DNA from: Trema orientale
Taxonomy: Eukaryota > Streptophyta > Magnoliopsida > Rosales > Cannabaceae
DNA: 64,000 bases
Direction of reading: 5' to 3'
Assembly (NCBI GenBank): GCA_002914845.1
Contig: JXTC01000195.1
Location: 109,063-173,062 of the forward strand
Program-made: the position numbers and the translations under genes
The notes under the pieces: model-generated
Seen by the model: the letters and a program-made list of their open reading frames with translations, nothing else
The model's database searches: none
What the model was told of the DNA's origin: nothing
Shown here: positions 13,043 through 24,850 of the stretch, piece after piece
Numbering within the stretch: the first letter of the stretch is position 1
Layout: the number at the start of each line of letters is the position of its first letter

Positions 13043-16000
13043 CTACTTCTCTTGCTCCCATCCTCCCAATCTCATCCCAGGATCATAGTTAGTGAAAAGC
13101 CGGAACTCGTTACCGAGTTTGCTTGAGTGTCGAGGCCTAAAACCACAAGGCTGCAAGCCCATGAGCTCTGCTGCTCTATCCTTCTGCACCGCTCCTACAA
13201 ATCAATGAGGTATTTCCTATATGAGACTTTACTGACATCTATATTTTAAACTCAATCCCCTGAAACTTATAACAATCCCTTGCAGGTTTACTTTCCATGT
13301 CACAAACCTCAGCAGCCATTGCTAGACAAACAAACCAAATGCACCAATTGAATAATACTAATTCATAAATGTAAGACAAACATAATGGAATCGAACATAA
13401 AAGCCTCCAATAGAAAAGAGCATTACAAAAAATCTCTACCTGTAAGTAGAAGCAAAGAAGATTCGCTCGAACGTGTAAGATAAGAAATAGTATCTGCGAC
13501 TTTCTCCAAGCACTCCTTGCTCTGCCACCGAAAATGAGATTTACTTACTAACATCAACTCATTTGAACATTTAGAAATCATAAGTTGCATATCAAGTTCA
13601 CAACTGAATGAATTGACTAAAAAACTATTACCAAGTCGTGGTTACATAAAGAAGTTATCCGAGATATGAAATGCATAAGAAAATGCCAACAGACATTTTA
13701 TTGCACGATATGAACTCTTTTGACCATAGCCCATAAAGAGAAGGTCTTACACTATAAGAAACATTAAAGTTTAGCCAATTCCTACCAAAATTAGACACTA
13801 CACTAGGCTCAAACAACTCACAACACTCTCTTAATTGCCTTCTTGGCTGTTCGCACCCAATGGGATATGAACCCCAATTTACAATTGCAAAGTGACCTTG
13901 GGCTCCAAGCTTAGTCAAGCAAGCCATTTGTCAGGATGACCCGCATCTGTTTCGGCTTTACCAACAAGGAGTTTATCCAAAATGCACCTACGCAACAATA
14001 GAGCATCCTTCTTTTTGAGGCATAAATACCTCTTTTTGCCAAACAATGTAGGACACCACAGCGTCAGCTTAGAACAAGGCTTTTTCATCACAAATCTAAA
14101 GCCACCTTAGGTCTAAAGTTTCTCATGTCTTTAGGAAGATATGACATATCATAGTAAGATATCAAATATTTTGGTAAATAATCAAATACTCAATGCCTAC
14201 GAGAGAGCGAGCTACCTTAGGTCTAAAGCTTCTCATGTCTTTAGGAAGATATGACACATCATAGCAATATATCAAATATTTTGGTAAATAATCAAATACT
14301 CAATACCTACGAGAGAGCTACCTTAGGTCTAAAGCTTCTCATGTCTTTAGGAAGATATGACACATCATAGTAAGATATCAAATATTTCGGTAAGTATTTG
14401 AGAGATAGAGAGAATTGGATATTGTACTTTGAAAAATCAAACACCGAATCTACTTACCCTCTCCTAGATATTGTAAGAATTTTGAATATCAACCAAAGAT
14501 GTTGGATATCTTATTATGAGTCTATGACTCTATGTTAGGTGATATCAACATAAAGATATGAGAATCTTTAAACTACAAATTTGTTACTCAGATGCAAGGC
14601 ACCTACCATGCTAATGGCTTCTTCGATTCAAGCTAGGTAGCCTCTAACTTAAGAGGCCAAGGTCAATTGATCATCCCCACACAACCTACTCAAGGCAACA
14701 ATTGTAGTAAAATTTCTAGCGTAAAATTATCTTCTCCATGTAATCTTGAGATAGAGTATTTGTTATTGAGGCGACTACTATTAAATAATAATATAAAGCA
14801 CCCACTTATTCCACTCACCCATAAAAGGAAACGCATGGGCTCTACCATACTTGTTTCTTGTGCTCTACAATTGTTAGTTTCCCACGCATGGCCCTTGTCT
14901 CCTTGTTTGCCATTTATTTTGTTTTTTTTTTTTCAATCTTTGATTCAATTACTTTATCGGTCTTAGTAATACTACCATGTATATAAAGTAGTTATGTACT
15001 ATTAGCATTAGCAGAAATAATATCAATATTTCCCACGCATTGCCCTTGTCTCTTTGTCTGCCATTTATTTTGTTTTTTTTTTTTCAGTCTTTGATTCAAT
15101 TACTTTATCAATCTTAGTAGTACTACTATGTATATAAAGTAGCCGTTGTGTACTATTGACAGTAGCAGAAATAATATCAATATTTCTCACTTCTTAAACT
15201 TTTTTTTTATGGTATCAGAGACAGGTTCTTGACGATTCAAAAAGGCTACTAAGAATGCTTTAGGCTTACAGATCCCATGCCTGGACCGTGTCATCATGGG
15301 ATGGCGAATTGATGAAGCTATGGGAGCATTATAACCTGTAGTGTTAGTAAGTGAAACAAGTCTAACAATATATAATATGGGCAATATCATGCAATTCATT
15401 ATCACTAAAAGTCGAGTTTGATGAAGAGATCGGAGTGCTTCTAGAAGGAGAATTATGAGTGGAGTTTGAGACAGTTATGGGATTTTCTGGACTAGGAAGA
15501 GGACTTGACACATTTATTACTGGAAGCTGTTTGGTGTGATTTAGATCAAATAAGAACAAAGGGAAAGGCTCACAGAAAAAGAGCTGGTAAGTGAAAAATG
15601 GAATTGTTTTAAGTAGTAAATGATGTATCAGTAGGTTGACTTGAGAATGGAAAGTGATTTTCATAGAATATGACATGTCTTGAGATAAATATCCTAACAT
15701 TTGGCCCTAAACACTTATAGCCTTTGTGCTTGTTACTGTACCCAAGAAAAGTGCACATAATTGATTTGTATTACATTTTGTTGCTGTTGTAAGATCGAAG
15801 AAAGGGAAAACAAGCACATCCAAATACTTTGAGAAAGGAATAGTTTGGTTTTAAGCAAAAAAGTTTCTCCAACGGACATTTTTGATGAAGTACTGGTGTT
15901 GGCAGTCAATTTATAATATATACTGCAGTGGAAAAGGCATCATCCCAAAATTTTAAAGGTAAAGAAGCTTGTGCAAGAAGTGTAAGACCAAATTTCACAA

Positions 16001-19000
16001 TGTGTCTATACTTTCTTTTTGCAAGGCCATTTTGTTCAGAGATATGTGGACAAGAAAGTTTATGATTAATCCCGTTAGTAAGAACATATTGTATTAAGGG
16101 TTTGTATTCCCCTCCCTGATCAGTTTGAAAAGATTTTAATTTGTGGTTTAAATGCAATTCTGCTAAGGCTTTAAAATGAAGAAATGTTTGACAAACTTCT
16201 GACTTGTTTTTAAGAAAATAGATCCACGTATAACGAGAGTACGCATCAATAAAAGATACATAGTATTTGTGACCATTTGATGAAGTAATGGGACAAGGAC
16301 CCCATAAGTCTGAGTGCACAAATTGTAATGGTTTTGTGTATTTGGTTTCAGATGTTGGAAATGGCATTTTATGGCTTTTACCCATTTGATATGCAACACA
16401 AAAATTAGATGATTCTTTTAAGGGAAATGAAAAGTTACATTCACTTAAAATTGTTCTTACAACTTTTGAGACTGGATGACCAAGTCTGCTATGCCCCTAC
16501 CAAAGTTTTTGTCATATCAGAAGAACATACTGAACGATATTAATTTTTAAGAGCTACTGACAAAGCTATGTTGCTGGACTTGGGTGAGCTTGAACGTGCT
16601 TGTCTTGAAGGAAAGCTAGAAACGTTACGATACTGAGAATCTAAAATGGATGGCCTGGCAAGTGAAAGAGGGAATTGATATAGTCCTTTCTTAAGTGTCC
16701 CTTTGAGAAGCAATACCCTCGTTGCTTGGTCCTTCACAAGGCAAAAAGAGGGGTGAAGGTGAAATTCAAAGTAAATATTATTGTCTTTTGCAAATTGAAA
16801 AACACTTAATGTTAGGAACGTGAAGCAAATTTTTCAGTAAGAAAGTTTTTGAACAGTGCTTAGAATGCATAGAAGAATTGCCAATATGAGTAATTTTCAA
16901 ACCTGCTCCATAACCAACATGCAGCTTGTGGCTTCCATGGCAGTCTGTGACTATGTTGAGGTTGGCAAGCCCGTTTGTTACATGAGTTGTAGCACCCGTA
17001 TTTGGAAACCAACTGCATTCTGAGTTAAGATCATGCTGAGCAATCATGGCCGTCATATTGTTGTTGTTATTAGCACCACTTGTGTTTGACCCACTTCCTT
17101 CATAGGAAGTGTTGTTGTAACCACTGAAATTAGAGTTAAAACGATGGTAGCACCTTTGGACAGTGTGACCAAGTTTACCACAGAGTTGGCATTGAGGTCG
17201 AGAGGAGTTGCCCCAGCCATGGCCTCCACCTCGGCCACGGCCTCTTCCTCTGTTGTTTCCAGTGTTTTGATATTGACCCCCATTGTTGTTGTTTGGTTTT
17301 GGAGTATTTGGCCTCCTGTGAACAGAGAGATTTGCAGATGAAAGTGAACCTTCAATATTCACATGGTGTTGCTCCAAACGATTTTCATGGGCAAGAAGCA
17401 GAGCAATAATATCTTGTAGCCTATATGGCTCCACACGAGAGGTGACTGAAACAACTAGGGAGTCATACTCTAAGCTTAAACCTACAAGGACGTAGAGGAT
17501 TTAGTCCTCTTCAGTGACAACATGTCCTGCAGAAGCAAGGATATCAGCATAGGTCTTCATTTTGACTAAGTATTCCCTCATTGAAAGATCTCATTTCTTC
17601 AAAGTTTGAATCCAAAGCTTGTATTGCATGATTTTTGCTTTAGACTGAGAAGAAAAAATTCTCTCAAAGTGCTCCCCACACTTCTGTAGCAGTGTTGCAG
17701 CCTACCATTTGAGCAAGAATGCTCTCAGTCATGGATCCTAACAACTATGAAACCAAGAGTTGATCTTGTCTTGTCTAAGCAATGAACTCTGGATTAAGAT
17801 TTCTTAGTTGGCCTTCCTCATCAACTACAGAGTTTTCAGGTTGCTCCCATGTACCATCAATAAACCCATCAAGACCGTATCCTAGTATAGTTGCCAGAAC
17901 TCGATGCTTCCAAAGTAGGAAGTTGCCATCATCAAGTCGAATAATAATGGCTTGGTATCAAGAGCCTGTTTCGATCCATGACAGCCAATGCATCAGATGC
18001 TCAACCACAGCCTTCTGCTCAAACCCAATCATCACCACAACTAATCAATATTCCAGCACAACAACCCCAAACACATGCCTTTTATAAGGAAGCTCTACAA
18101 AATCCCCATTGGAAGAATGCAATGGAAGAAGAGGTCAATGCTTTGCTCAAAAACAAAACATGGAGTCTTGTTCCTGTGCCTTCTCAAAGAAAGCTTATAA
18201 GTTGTAAATGGGTTTTCGGACTCAAGAAGAATCCAGATGGCCCCATCTCTCGATATAAGGCCAGGCTTGTGGCCAAAGGATATGATCAACTTGTTAGTTT
18301 TGACTACACTGAAACTTTTATTCCAATAGTAAAACCAACAACAATCAGAGTTATTCTCACGGTGGCACTCTCCAACAAATTGTCCATCAGACAGTTAGAT
18401 GTCAACAATGCTTTCCTTAATGGAGATCTTCAAGAAGATGTATTTATGTACCAACCTCCTGGTTTTGAGAAATTCTCCAACTCTCCACAAGTTTGCAAAC
18501 TCCACAAAGCGCTATATAGCCTAAAACAGGCTCCCCGAACTTGGTTTGATAAACTCCAACAAGCTCTTCATCAACTTAGCTTCACTACTGCTAAATAGAT
18601 CATTCACTGTTCTTGAAGATCACCGATCAATCTTGCATCTTCATCCTTGTTTATGTGGATGATATCCTCCACAGGAAATAATTCTTCAAAGATTTTTCAA
18701 AGCTTACTCATCTTCTGAATTGCAAGTTCTCCCTAAAAGATCTTGGCCAACTTCATTATTTCCTTGGTATAAAAGTTCATCATGACTTAAGTAGCAATAT
18801 GCATCTATCTCAGTCCCAGCATATTGCAGATTTACTTTAACGAACCAACATGTATAATGCCAACCCACTACCAATACCAATGATTATTAGTCCAAAACTC
18901 AGTGCCACCACTGGAGATCCTCTAGCCAACATAACTCAATACAGGATTATAGTTGGTGCACTTCAGTTTGCCACAATTACACAACCTGAATTTGCCTACA

Positions 19001-20784
19001 TTATCAACAAACTTTGTCAATATATGCACAATCCCTTAGAACCACATTGGAAGGCTGGTAAAAGAACTCTTCGTTACCTTAAGGGAACTCTACATCATAG
19101 ATTGCATTTTACTCCAAGTTTTCATTATAATCTCATTGGGTTCTCCGATAGTGCTTGGGCCACTGACATCGATGATCGGCAATCTACATCTGGCTTTTGC
19201 ATTTTTTAGGGACTAATCTCGTCGTTTGGCATTCAAAGAAGCAACACACGGTTTCTCGCTCTAGCACAGAGGCAGAATACCGTAGTCTTGCTCATGCTAC
19301 AGCGGAAGTGCTATAGTTGCAATCTCTTCTTAGAGAATTGCATATCCATTCCCCTTCCACTCCAGTTATCTGGTGTGACAATCTTAGCACTATGTATCTC
19401 TCTGCCAATCCAATACTTCATTCTAGGATTAAGCATTTTGAATTGGACATTCACTTCGTTCGTGAGAAGGTTCTTCAAGGCATTCTGAAAGTTCAACACC
19501 TTCCATCTCTTGAGCAAGTTGCTGACATCCTTATTAAACCCCTCTCTGCCACTCACTTCACTAGACTACGAGCCAAACTGAAGGTCCTCTCTTTGCCCAC
19601 CTTCAGCTTGCGGGGGTATATTGAGGCTACTACTATTAAATAATAATATAAAGCATCCCACTTACTTCACTCATCCATAAAAGGAAGCGCATGGGCTCTA
19701 CCATGCTTGTCTTCTTGTGCTCTACAATTGTTAGTTTCCCACACATGGCCCTTATCTCCTTGTCTGCCATTTATTATTATTATTTTTTCAATCTTTGATA
19801 CAATTACTTTATCGGTCTTAGTAGCACTACTGTGTATATAAAGTAGTCGTCGTGTACTATTGACAGTAGCAGAAATAATATCAATATTTCCCACTTTTTA
19901 AACTTTTCTTTTATAAGTTATGTTTCTTCTATTTTAATGTCAAATGCCCAACAATATCTTGAAAATAACTAGCATACTAAATCCATTGAAAAGTTTCAAT
20001 AAGTAAAAAGATTTGACAAGTGACAACTTACAAACCATATTGAAGGGATTCATCAATATTTATTTGTTTACTCTTTTAAACAATAATAAGAGTAAACAAT
20101 AATACCAGCACCAAAAACTTCCATCACTGTAATTTGACACTTAAGCTAGAAGTGTATATATGATAATGATACTCACCAAGTAAGGAGGGTCTGCAACAAC
20201 CACATCGAAAGCATGCTTAAGCTCCAATGGCAACTCTCCGGGTTGGTTATAATCATAGAAAGTGAATTCACTGCCATATTGCTCAAAACGCTTGTCGTAT
20301 TCGAGAAGTTGTACTCTCATATCAGAATCATTATTCTACAAAAAAAAAAAAAAATTCAGAAAAAAGGAAAGCAGAACCTAAAATTAAAAACGACAAAATA
20401 TATCAATTCTACGACCTTGAGATAAGCATAGAGAGTGGGGCAAGCAATGCAAGCCACAAGAGGAGATCCCGAGTCGGAGTTCGACGAACCCAATTGGCAG
20501 AGAGTGAGAACCTCTCGGGCCAGGGTCTCGGCAGTTTCAGGGTCGTACCAGAACTGGCTGAGCCTCCAGTCCTCCGCGACCAGAGCCACCGAAGAATCGC
20601 TCCGACCCTCGTTTCCGTTGCTGGGTTCCGCGGCCGATTGGCTTTGCTCGGCTAAGAACTCTCTGAGAGCCGCCATGGCTTGAGAGCTCAGCGCTGGTGG
20701 GTCGTCGTCGTCCTCGTCTACGGGGAGGTTGGTGTGGTTTTTCAGGGAATTGGGGTTAGTGGGGAGCTCCACTTCGTCTTCCAT
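13043..20784 (-). CDS. eEF1A lysine methyltransferase 1-like (N6AMT2/Efm5 family), 4 exons, 253 aa
   Basis: Exons: 20784-20416, 20335-20177, 13521-13440, 13194-13043, giving 762 nt with all phases consistent. The acidic N-terminal part ([20 protein letters not shown]) precedes the conserved block ALREFLAEQ. Exon 2 ends in VVVADPPYL: the D/N-PP-Y/F motif of Rossmann methyltransferases (about residues 172-175). Exon 3 ([15 protein letters not shown]) and exon 4 ([16 protein letters not shown]) match the family's C-terminal half. Members were once annotated as N6-adenine DNA methyltransferase 2; the animal and yeast proteins methylate lysine on translation factor eEF1A, and that role is inferred here. 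Cytosolic, no signal peptide. The start at 20784 is the first ATG (an upstream in-frame TTG was rejected). Intron 1 is 80 bp but intron 2 is about 6.65 kb and contains a tandem repeat and an antisense Copia insertion, yet exon sequence and splice sites look intact. Confidence 0.9.
13655..14103. other. Intron 2 sequence, no feature seen
   Basis: Intronic DNA of the methyltransferase gene. An open frame of 90 codons on the minus strand (13,655-13,927) has no recognisable domain and is treated as chance. Confidence 0.4.
14104..14398. repeat. Threefold tandem repeat, unit about 106-110 bp
   Basis: Three head-to-tail copies starting ACCTTAGGTCTAAAG at 14,104, 14,214 and 14,320 (the last partial, to about 14,398). 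Each contains TCATGTCTTTAGGAAGATAT. Copies 2 and 3 are closer to each other than to copy 1. It lies within intron 2 of the methyltransferase gene. Confidence 0.85.
14767..15209 (+). repeat. Left LTR of the intron Copia element
   Basis: Matches the right LTR along its length but is about 150 bp longer, because it carries an internal tandem duplication (units about 14,878-15,028 and 15,029-15,182). Both units include the TATA-like GTATATAAAGTAG and the GCAGAAATAATATCAATAT stretch. Confidence 0.8.
15240..17960 (-). other. Copia relic: gag, protease and integrase parts
   Basis: Fossil coding region read on the minus strand. Recognisable parts are gag (about 17,450-17,950), a CCHC zinc knuckle (about 17,140-17,200, CQLCGKLGH), a protease-like region (about 16,980-17,020) and an integrase core (15,906-16,385, with DLWGP and FQTDQGGE). 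Broken, with several breaks. Confidence 0.8.
17978..19610 (+). other. Copia relic: reverse transcriptase and RNase H parts
   Basis: Fossil coding region on the plus strand, opposite to the integrase part. Recognisable RT blocks ([37 protein letters not shown]) lie at 17,978-18,598, and RNase H blocks ([31 protein letters not shown]) at about 18,850-19,600. Broken, with several breaks. Confidence 0.85.
19622..19916 (+). repeat. Right LTR of the intron Copia element
   Basis: Begins TGAGGCTACTACTATT directly after a purine-rich tract and matches the left LTR, without the internal duplication. Confidence 0.8.
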
Positions 20785-20811
20785 TTTTGAATTTTGGGCA
20801 GAGGTGGGCAA

Positions 20812-22136
20812 AGCCGCAAGACCGGCCTTATTATAGGCTATAGGCAGGAGTTTTAAAAAATTATTTCAAAGTATTTCCCTTTTGTATTTTTTTTTTTAAA
20901 AATTAAGGCGTCAGCTAGGGCAAGTTGGCTTAAGTGATAATATTATTTATTATTTGGATCTCGGTCCTAAATTAGTCACATTGTATAGTAGCATGTATTT
21001 TCCATTAATTAGGATATTTTTTTAAAAAAAAAGCGTTAACTAGGGCATTTTATAAAAAGAAACAAGAAAAAAAAAAAAAGGCATTAACTAGGGCATTAGC
21101 TAGACAGAGAAGAAAAAAATCAAAAAAATTATTTATAGAAATTGAATTTAGAAATTGGAATGAGCAATGCTATGGGCACCATCCCGCAGCACACGTGTCT
21201 GTTTGTTACGGATAATTTTAATTAATAAACTGGATCCAATATAGACTCACTTCAATTATAATTATGATTATCCTTGTCACTAACACAGCATGTGTGCTGA
21301 GCACCACTAATACTCCATAGCATTATTCAATTAAAATAATAATATTTTATTATTTAGACATTTTCATATTTCAAAAGAAATATTTTCTTTAAAACTTCAA
21401 GAAGAATTAAATAATTTGATTATACATATATATTATCTTTATATATTTTCATAATTGGTATTTTCAGAATAAATTATTATCACTATTTTATATTCACGTT
21501 ATAACTTGCCTAAAAATCTTTTGAGAGGATTAAGATTTAAAAAAAAAAATTGCAGTAATGTTTGTTTTTTTTTTTCTAGAATTTATTGATTACGTTTTTT
21601 TTTTCTTTACTTATATATAATATCTATTTATTTTTAATTTTGCAATACATTTCGCAAATTAAAAAAGAAAAATACTCTAAAATTTTTCCATCTCTCAAGC
21701 TCTCTGTTGTGGTTCCTATTTTTTCAGAGTTTTCAGTTAAAATAAAAATAAAAATATAGATAAAAGAGTCACTAGACAAATTAAATTTGAAGAAGTTATT
21801 TAATTAGGATTGATTATTTACTAAGTTGATTTCTTAATTCCATCTTTCTATTTTACTTTTTGTTCACTAATTTATTGATTAATATTGATGTTTAAGTAAT
21901 GTCACAATAGCTATTTTTTATTATTATTCTCTTGTATTATTTTTTTTCACTTAATACTACAATTAGAACAAATTTTTTTTAGAAAATATTCATTCAGATA
22001 TAAATAATTTAATAAAAAGAGATAACTAGAGAGTTTGATTCATCAGAAAATAGAGCTCTTAAAAGTTTTTCGCTTTTAGTATGAGAATATAAACAACTCA
22101 ATTAAAGAATTAATCGAACAAACATATTTTAATGAA
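20812..22136. other. Intergenic, AT-rich, with small repeat relics
   Basis: Upstream of the methyltransferase gene. Three near-copies of GC(G/A)TTAACTAGGGCATT-like words occur at 20,905-21,100. GTTGGCTTAAGTGATAA followed by GGATCTCGGTCCTAA (about 20,928-20,975) resembles A- and B-box wording of a tRNA-derived SINE fragment. No gene was seen. Confidence 0.4.
21161..21328. mobile_element. Small MITE
   Basis: Inverted ends GCAATGCTATGGGCACCA and (inverted) GAATAATGCTATGGAGTATT bound about 165 bp. It has the same end wording (AATGCTAT) as the element at about 41,559-41,724. No clear target duplication. Confidence 0.5.
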
Positions 22137-22690
22137 TTAAAGAATAAACATACAAAAGTCAAACTCTCCAATTTTTTGACCATCCAACAAACTCATAGTA
22201 TCAAAATCTGGAACACAACAAAATGAGGCCATAGTAACACCAACAACCATACTACCTTGAAGAAAATAGAGGCCATTACGCAATTTTTCCTTAATCACCC
22301 CCTGAGCAGTTTTACTAACACTCAAAACTCTACCTTCAGCTGAATACTTATAACCTTGTGAGTTGAGCGTCCCCAAAGATATAAAACTTTTTCTCAAATC
22401 TGGCACACGTCTAACATCGGTCAAAGTTCCAACAATACCATCATACATCTTAATTCAAACAGTACTTACACCAACAACTTTGCAGGACATAATATTTCCC
22501 AAAAGACAACACCCCTATCAATAGATTGATAGTCAACAAACCAATCTCTAATTGGGCACATATAATAGGAACAACCCGAATCAAGAATCCAAGAATTGCC
22601 TAAGCAATCACTAGAAACAGATAGAACATAATCACTGTCATTAGAACAAGTGTGGTATTTGTGCTTCCGCTGGCACAATATATTTAAGTT
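22137..22690 (-). mobile_element. Copia relic, protease / pre-integrase fragment
   Basis: Two adjoining minus-strand stretches carry the plant Copia protease signature (WILDSGCSYYMCP) and the following pre-integrase region (RKSFISLGTLNSQGYKYSAE). Only a fragment remains; no LTRs were found beside it. Broken and old. Confidence 0.75.
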
Positions 22691-22867
22691 ATAGATTTAT
22701 TTAGTTTGGTTAGCTAGATAAAGTTAGGTCACGATTGTTTCGGTACTTAGCAACAATTTAACACCCAATTCTTCGTAGGATCGACAACTCTCTTATCACT
22801 TATTACTTGTATATGCATTTACGTATATGCATTTAGCGTAACACTTAGAATGAGAATAGAGCCTAAG

Positions 22868-23022
22868 AGGTGTTTTTGAATGATCCACTCTAATGTCTTT
22901 CATTCTAATTTCAACTTATTCCATTTTATTTCACTTCAAATGTCTCTCATTCCAATTATAACTAATTCCACAATTTTCATTTATATTTTTATATACACCC
23001 ATTCAAATGGGTGAATCAAACG
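22868..23022. mobile_element. MITE fragment, family F2 (CCCGTTTGG ends)
   Basis: Contains CATTCTAATTTCAACTTATTCC and ACACCCATTCAAATGGGTG and ends in CAAACGGGACC, as in the fuller copy at 43,225-43,580. It abuts the point where the PPR pseudogene loses its reading, so its insertion may have removed the 3' end of that gene. Confidence 0.5.
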
Positions 23023-23140
23023 GGACCATATCAATCCTCGGACATTTTCAACAGTGCCAAAGATTTGTCCATAGGCCCAGATTTTATGTATCCCTTTGCT
23101 GCGACATAACAAGTTAACCAATCAAAGACAACTTCTGAAT

Positions 23141-23237
23141 CAGATGCAATCCTTGTTTTTTTTTTATGAAAGTTAAGTCCATTAAGGAAAAGCCAAGTAC
23201 AGGATTGCATAGGATTGCATCAGATGCAATCCTTGTT
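23141..23237 (-). mobile_element. 63-nt poly(A)-tailed insert with 17-bp target duplication
   Basis: Direct repeats CAGATGCAATCCTTGTT at 23,141-23,157 and 23,221-23,237 flank about 63 nt. Read on the minus strand, this insert ends in AATGGACTTAACTTTCAT plus a run of A. The surrounding PPR frame is continuous if one repeat and the insert are set aside. A long target duplication with a 3' poly(A) is the mark of LINE-machinery insertion, here of a very short, 5'-truncated copy. Confidence 0.7.
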
Positions 23238-24099
23238 AGAATGTCGGTAATTCCCGTCATATTGGAATCTACTACACATGCACTGAGCCAGATGTCATAT
23301 GTAAATCTGTCATAACAAATGCCTTTTTCATCCATTTCTTGCACAAGGGAATTGATCTTTTCATGATTCCCACTCTTATAATACAAATTAAGCAAAACAT
23401 TATAAGGCAATGCTGCCCCAGTAAATCCCAAATCCTTCATCTGCTGCACCATGGCCTCTGCTTTCTCCACCTGCTTTGCATATGCATAGCAGTTAAGGAG
23501 AGCACCATAAACCTCAGTGAATTTCAATTGTATCGGAATGTCGTTAAAATAATTCTCAGCTTATTCTGGCCCTGAACTTTTGAAATCAGGTCCAGCTGAT
23601 TCACAACATCAAAGTATGTAACTGGATAGTATATTTTGTCAGACATCCACAAAAATATGTGCGAACCAGAAAAGTCAGCAGCTGAAATGCCGAGTCATTC
23701 AGGTCCCGTTCACGTGATCATACAGAATCAATCATATGATAAGGCAAGAAACATCCAAAAGATCAAGACGTTTATCGTAAATGGCTCAAATCATTCTTCA
23801 TAATAGGGCACAACACAAGTCAACAGCTCTCTGTGTCTTCATGGGCAAGTTATATGATATGGCTGTAACATGGCATTAGTACCAGGCAAGACAAATGTTA
23901 AACCATAAAAAACTTGAAAAGTAACTAAAGGAGAATGCTGACCCCAGGAGAAACTAAAAATATGCTCAACCAGGGAGATAGGCATATAGCAGACACCAGC
24001 AAAAGTAAAAAATAATTCCCAATGACCAAAAAGAACATGGTTTATGAAAGCTTGTCTAGTCCACTCGATAATCGGATGATTAAACATGCAAGAGATCCA

Positions 24100-24850
24100 C
24101 CAAAACTAGAAGCGGAGCTGAAAGTAGCATTACACCAGAAATCACAACGGAATCCAAAACCCATCATGACCACTTTCTCAGAATCACTTTCCAAGCAAAA
24201 CCATCAGTACATCGAAGAGAAGAGTTATTCAAAAACTCCTCTAATCAAACACTTAGATGGAAAACAATACAGGCAGCATAACCGTTTGTCCATCTCAATA
24301 GAAGTTCAATTGTATAAGTAGCATTAACAATTTGACCAAAAAATAAAAAACGAACAAGCCGAAAAAAAAACAAACAAAAACAGAAGACTTTTAGGCTTGT
24401 CAAAGCCAGTTGTATAATTGTACATAGCTCGGTTCGTATAAAACAGCTTCAAACTTCAAGTAATTAAAATTTGGGAGGTAGTTCGAAGTTCAACAAGTAC
24501 TCAACCAGGGTTCTGGTCAAGTATGAACATATTCTCAACCTTTAGCCAAGCACCTTCTCCCAATGCAAAAATTCATAAACTTATTGGCTAAGCTTCACCA
24601 TGCGAGCAGAGCTATAGGTAGCAATAGAATTAGGCAAGAAATCCCAAAAAAAACCAAAACCCATCACAAATAATTTCTCTGAACCACTTTCAAAGCACTA
24701 CTATCACTACATAGAACGGAAAAATTATTCAAAAACCTCAATCAAACACTCACATGGGGGGCAACAAAGGCAACATAACCATCTCCATACAGCTCAAATT
24801 TTTAGGCTTTCTCAGAGAACCAGTTGCTTACGTTAATTTTACATAGCTTA
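24100..24850. repeat. Diverged tandem duplication in the PPR pseudogene intron
   Basis: About 24,105-24,430 and 24,600-24,850 share CCAAAACCCATCA, AGTTATTCAAAAAC / AAATTATTCAAAAACC, AATCAAACACT and a TTTTAGGCTT...CCAGTTG...TACATAGCT segment in the same order. Divergence is high, so this is an old duplication. Confidence 0.6.

Larger units (their letters stand above)
14767..19916 (+). mobile_element. Copia (Ty1-type) LTR retrotransposon, broken, inside intron 2
   Basis: About 5.15 kb, bounded by direct LTRs (14,767-15,209 and 19,622-19,916) and flanked by the candidate 5-bp target duplication GTTAT (14,762-14,766 and 19,917-19,921). A tRNA-Met-type primer site (TGGTATCAGAG) follows the left LTR and a G-rich tract (GCGGGGGT) precedes the right one. 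Coding relics: gag zinc knuckle, protease and integrase on the minus strand, reverse transcriptase and RNase H on the plus strand. The element is therefore broken by one large rearrangement and several smaller breaks. It is antisense to the host gene. The LTRs differ visibly, so the insertion is not recent; no age is computed. Confidence 0.85.

Noticed and set aside
24022-24321. 99-codon plus-strand open frame
   Set aside because: Lies in the intron of the PPR pseudogene within a diverged repeat; no recognisable family, and the other repeat copy does not keep the frame.
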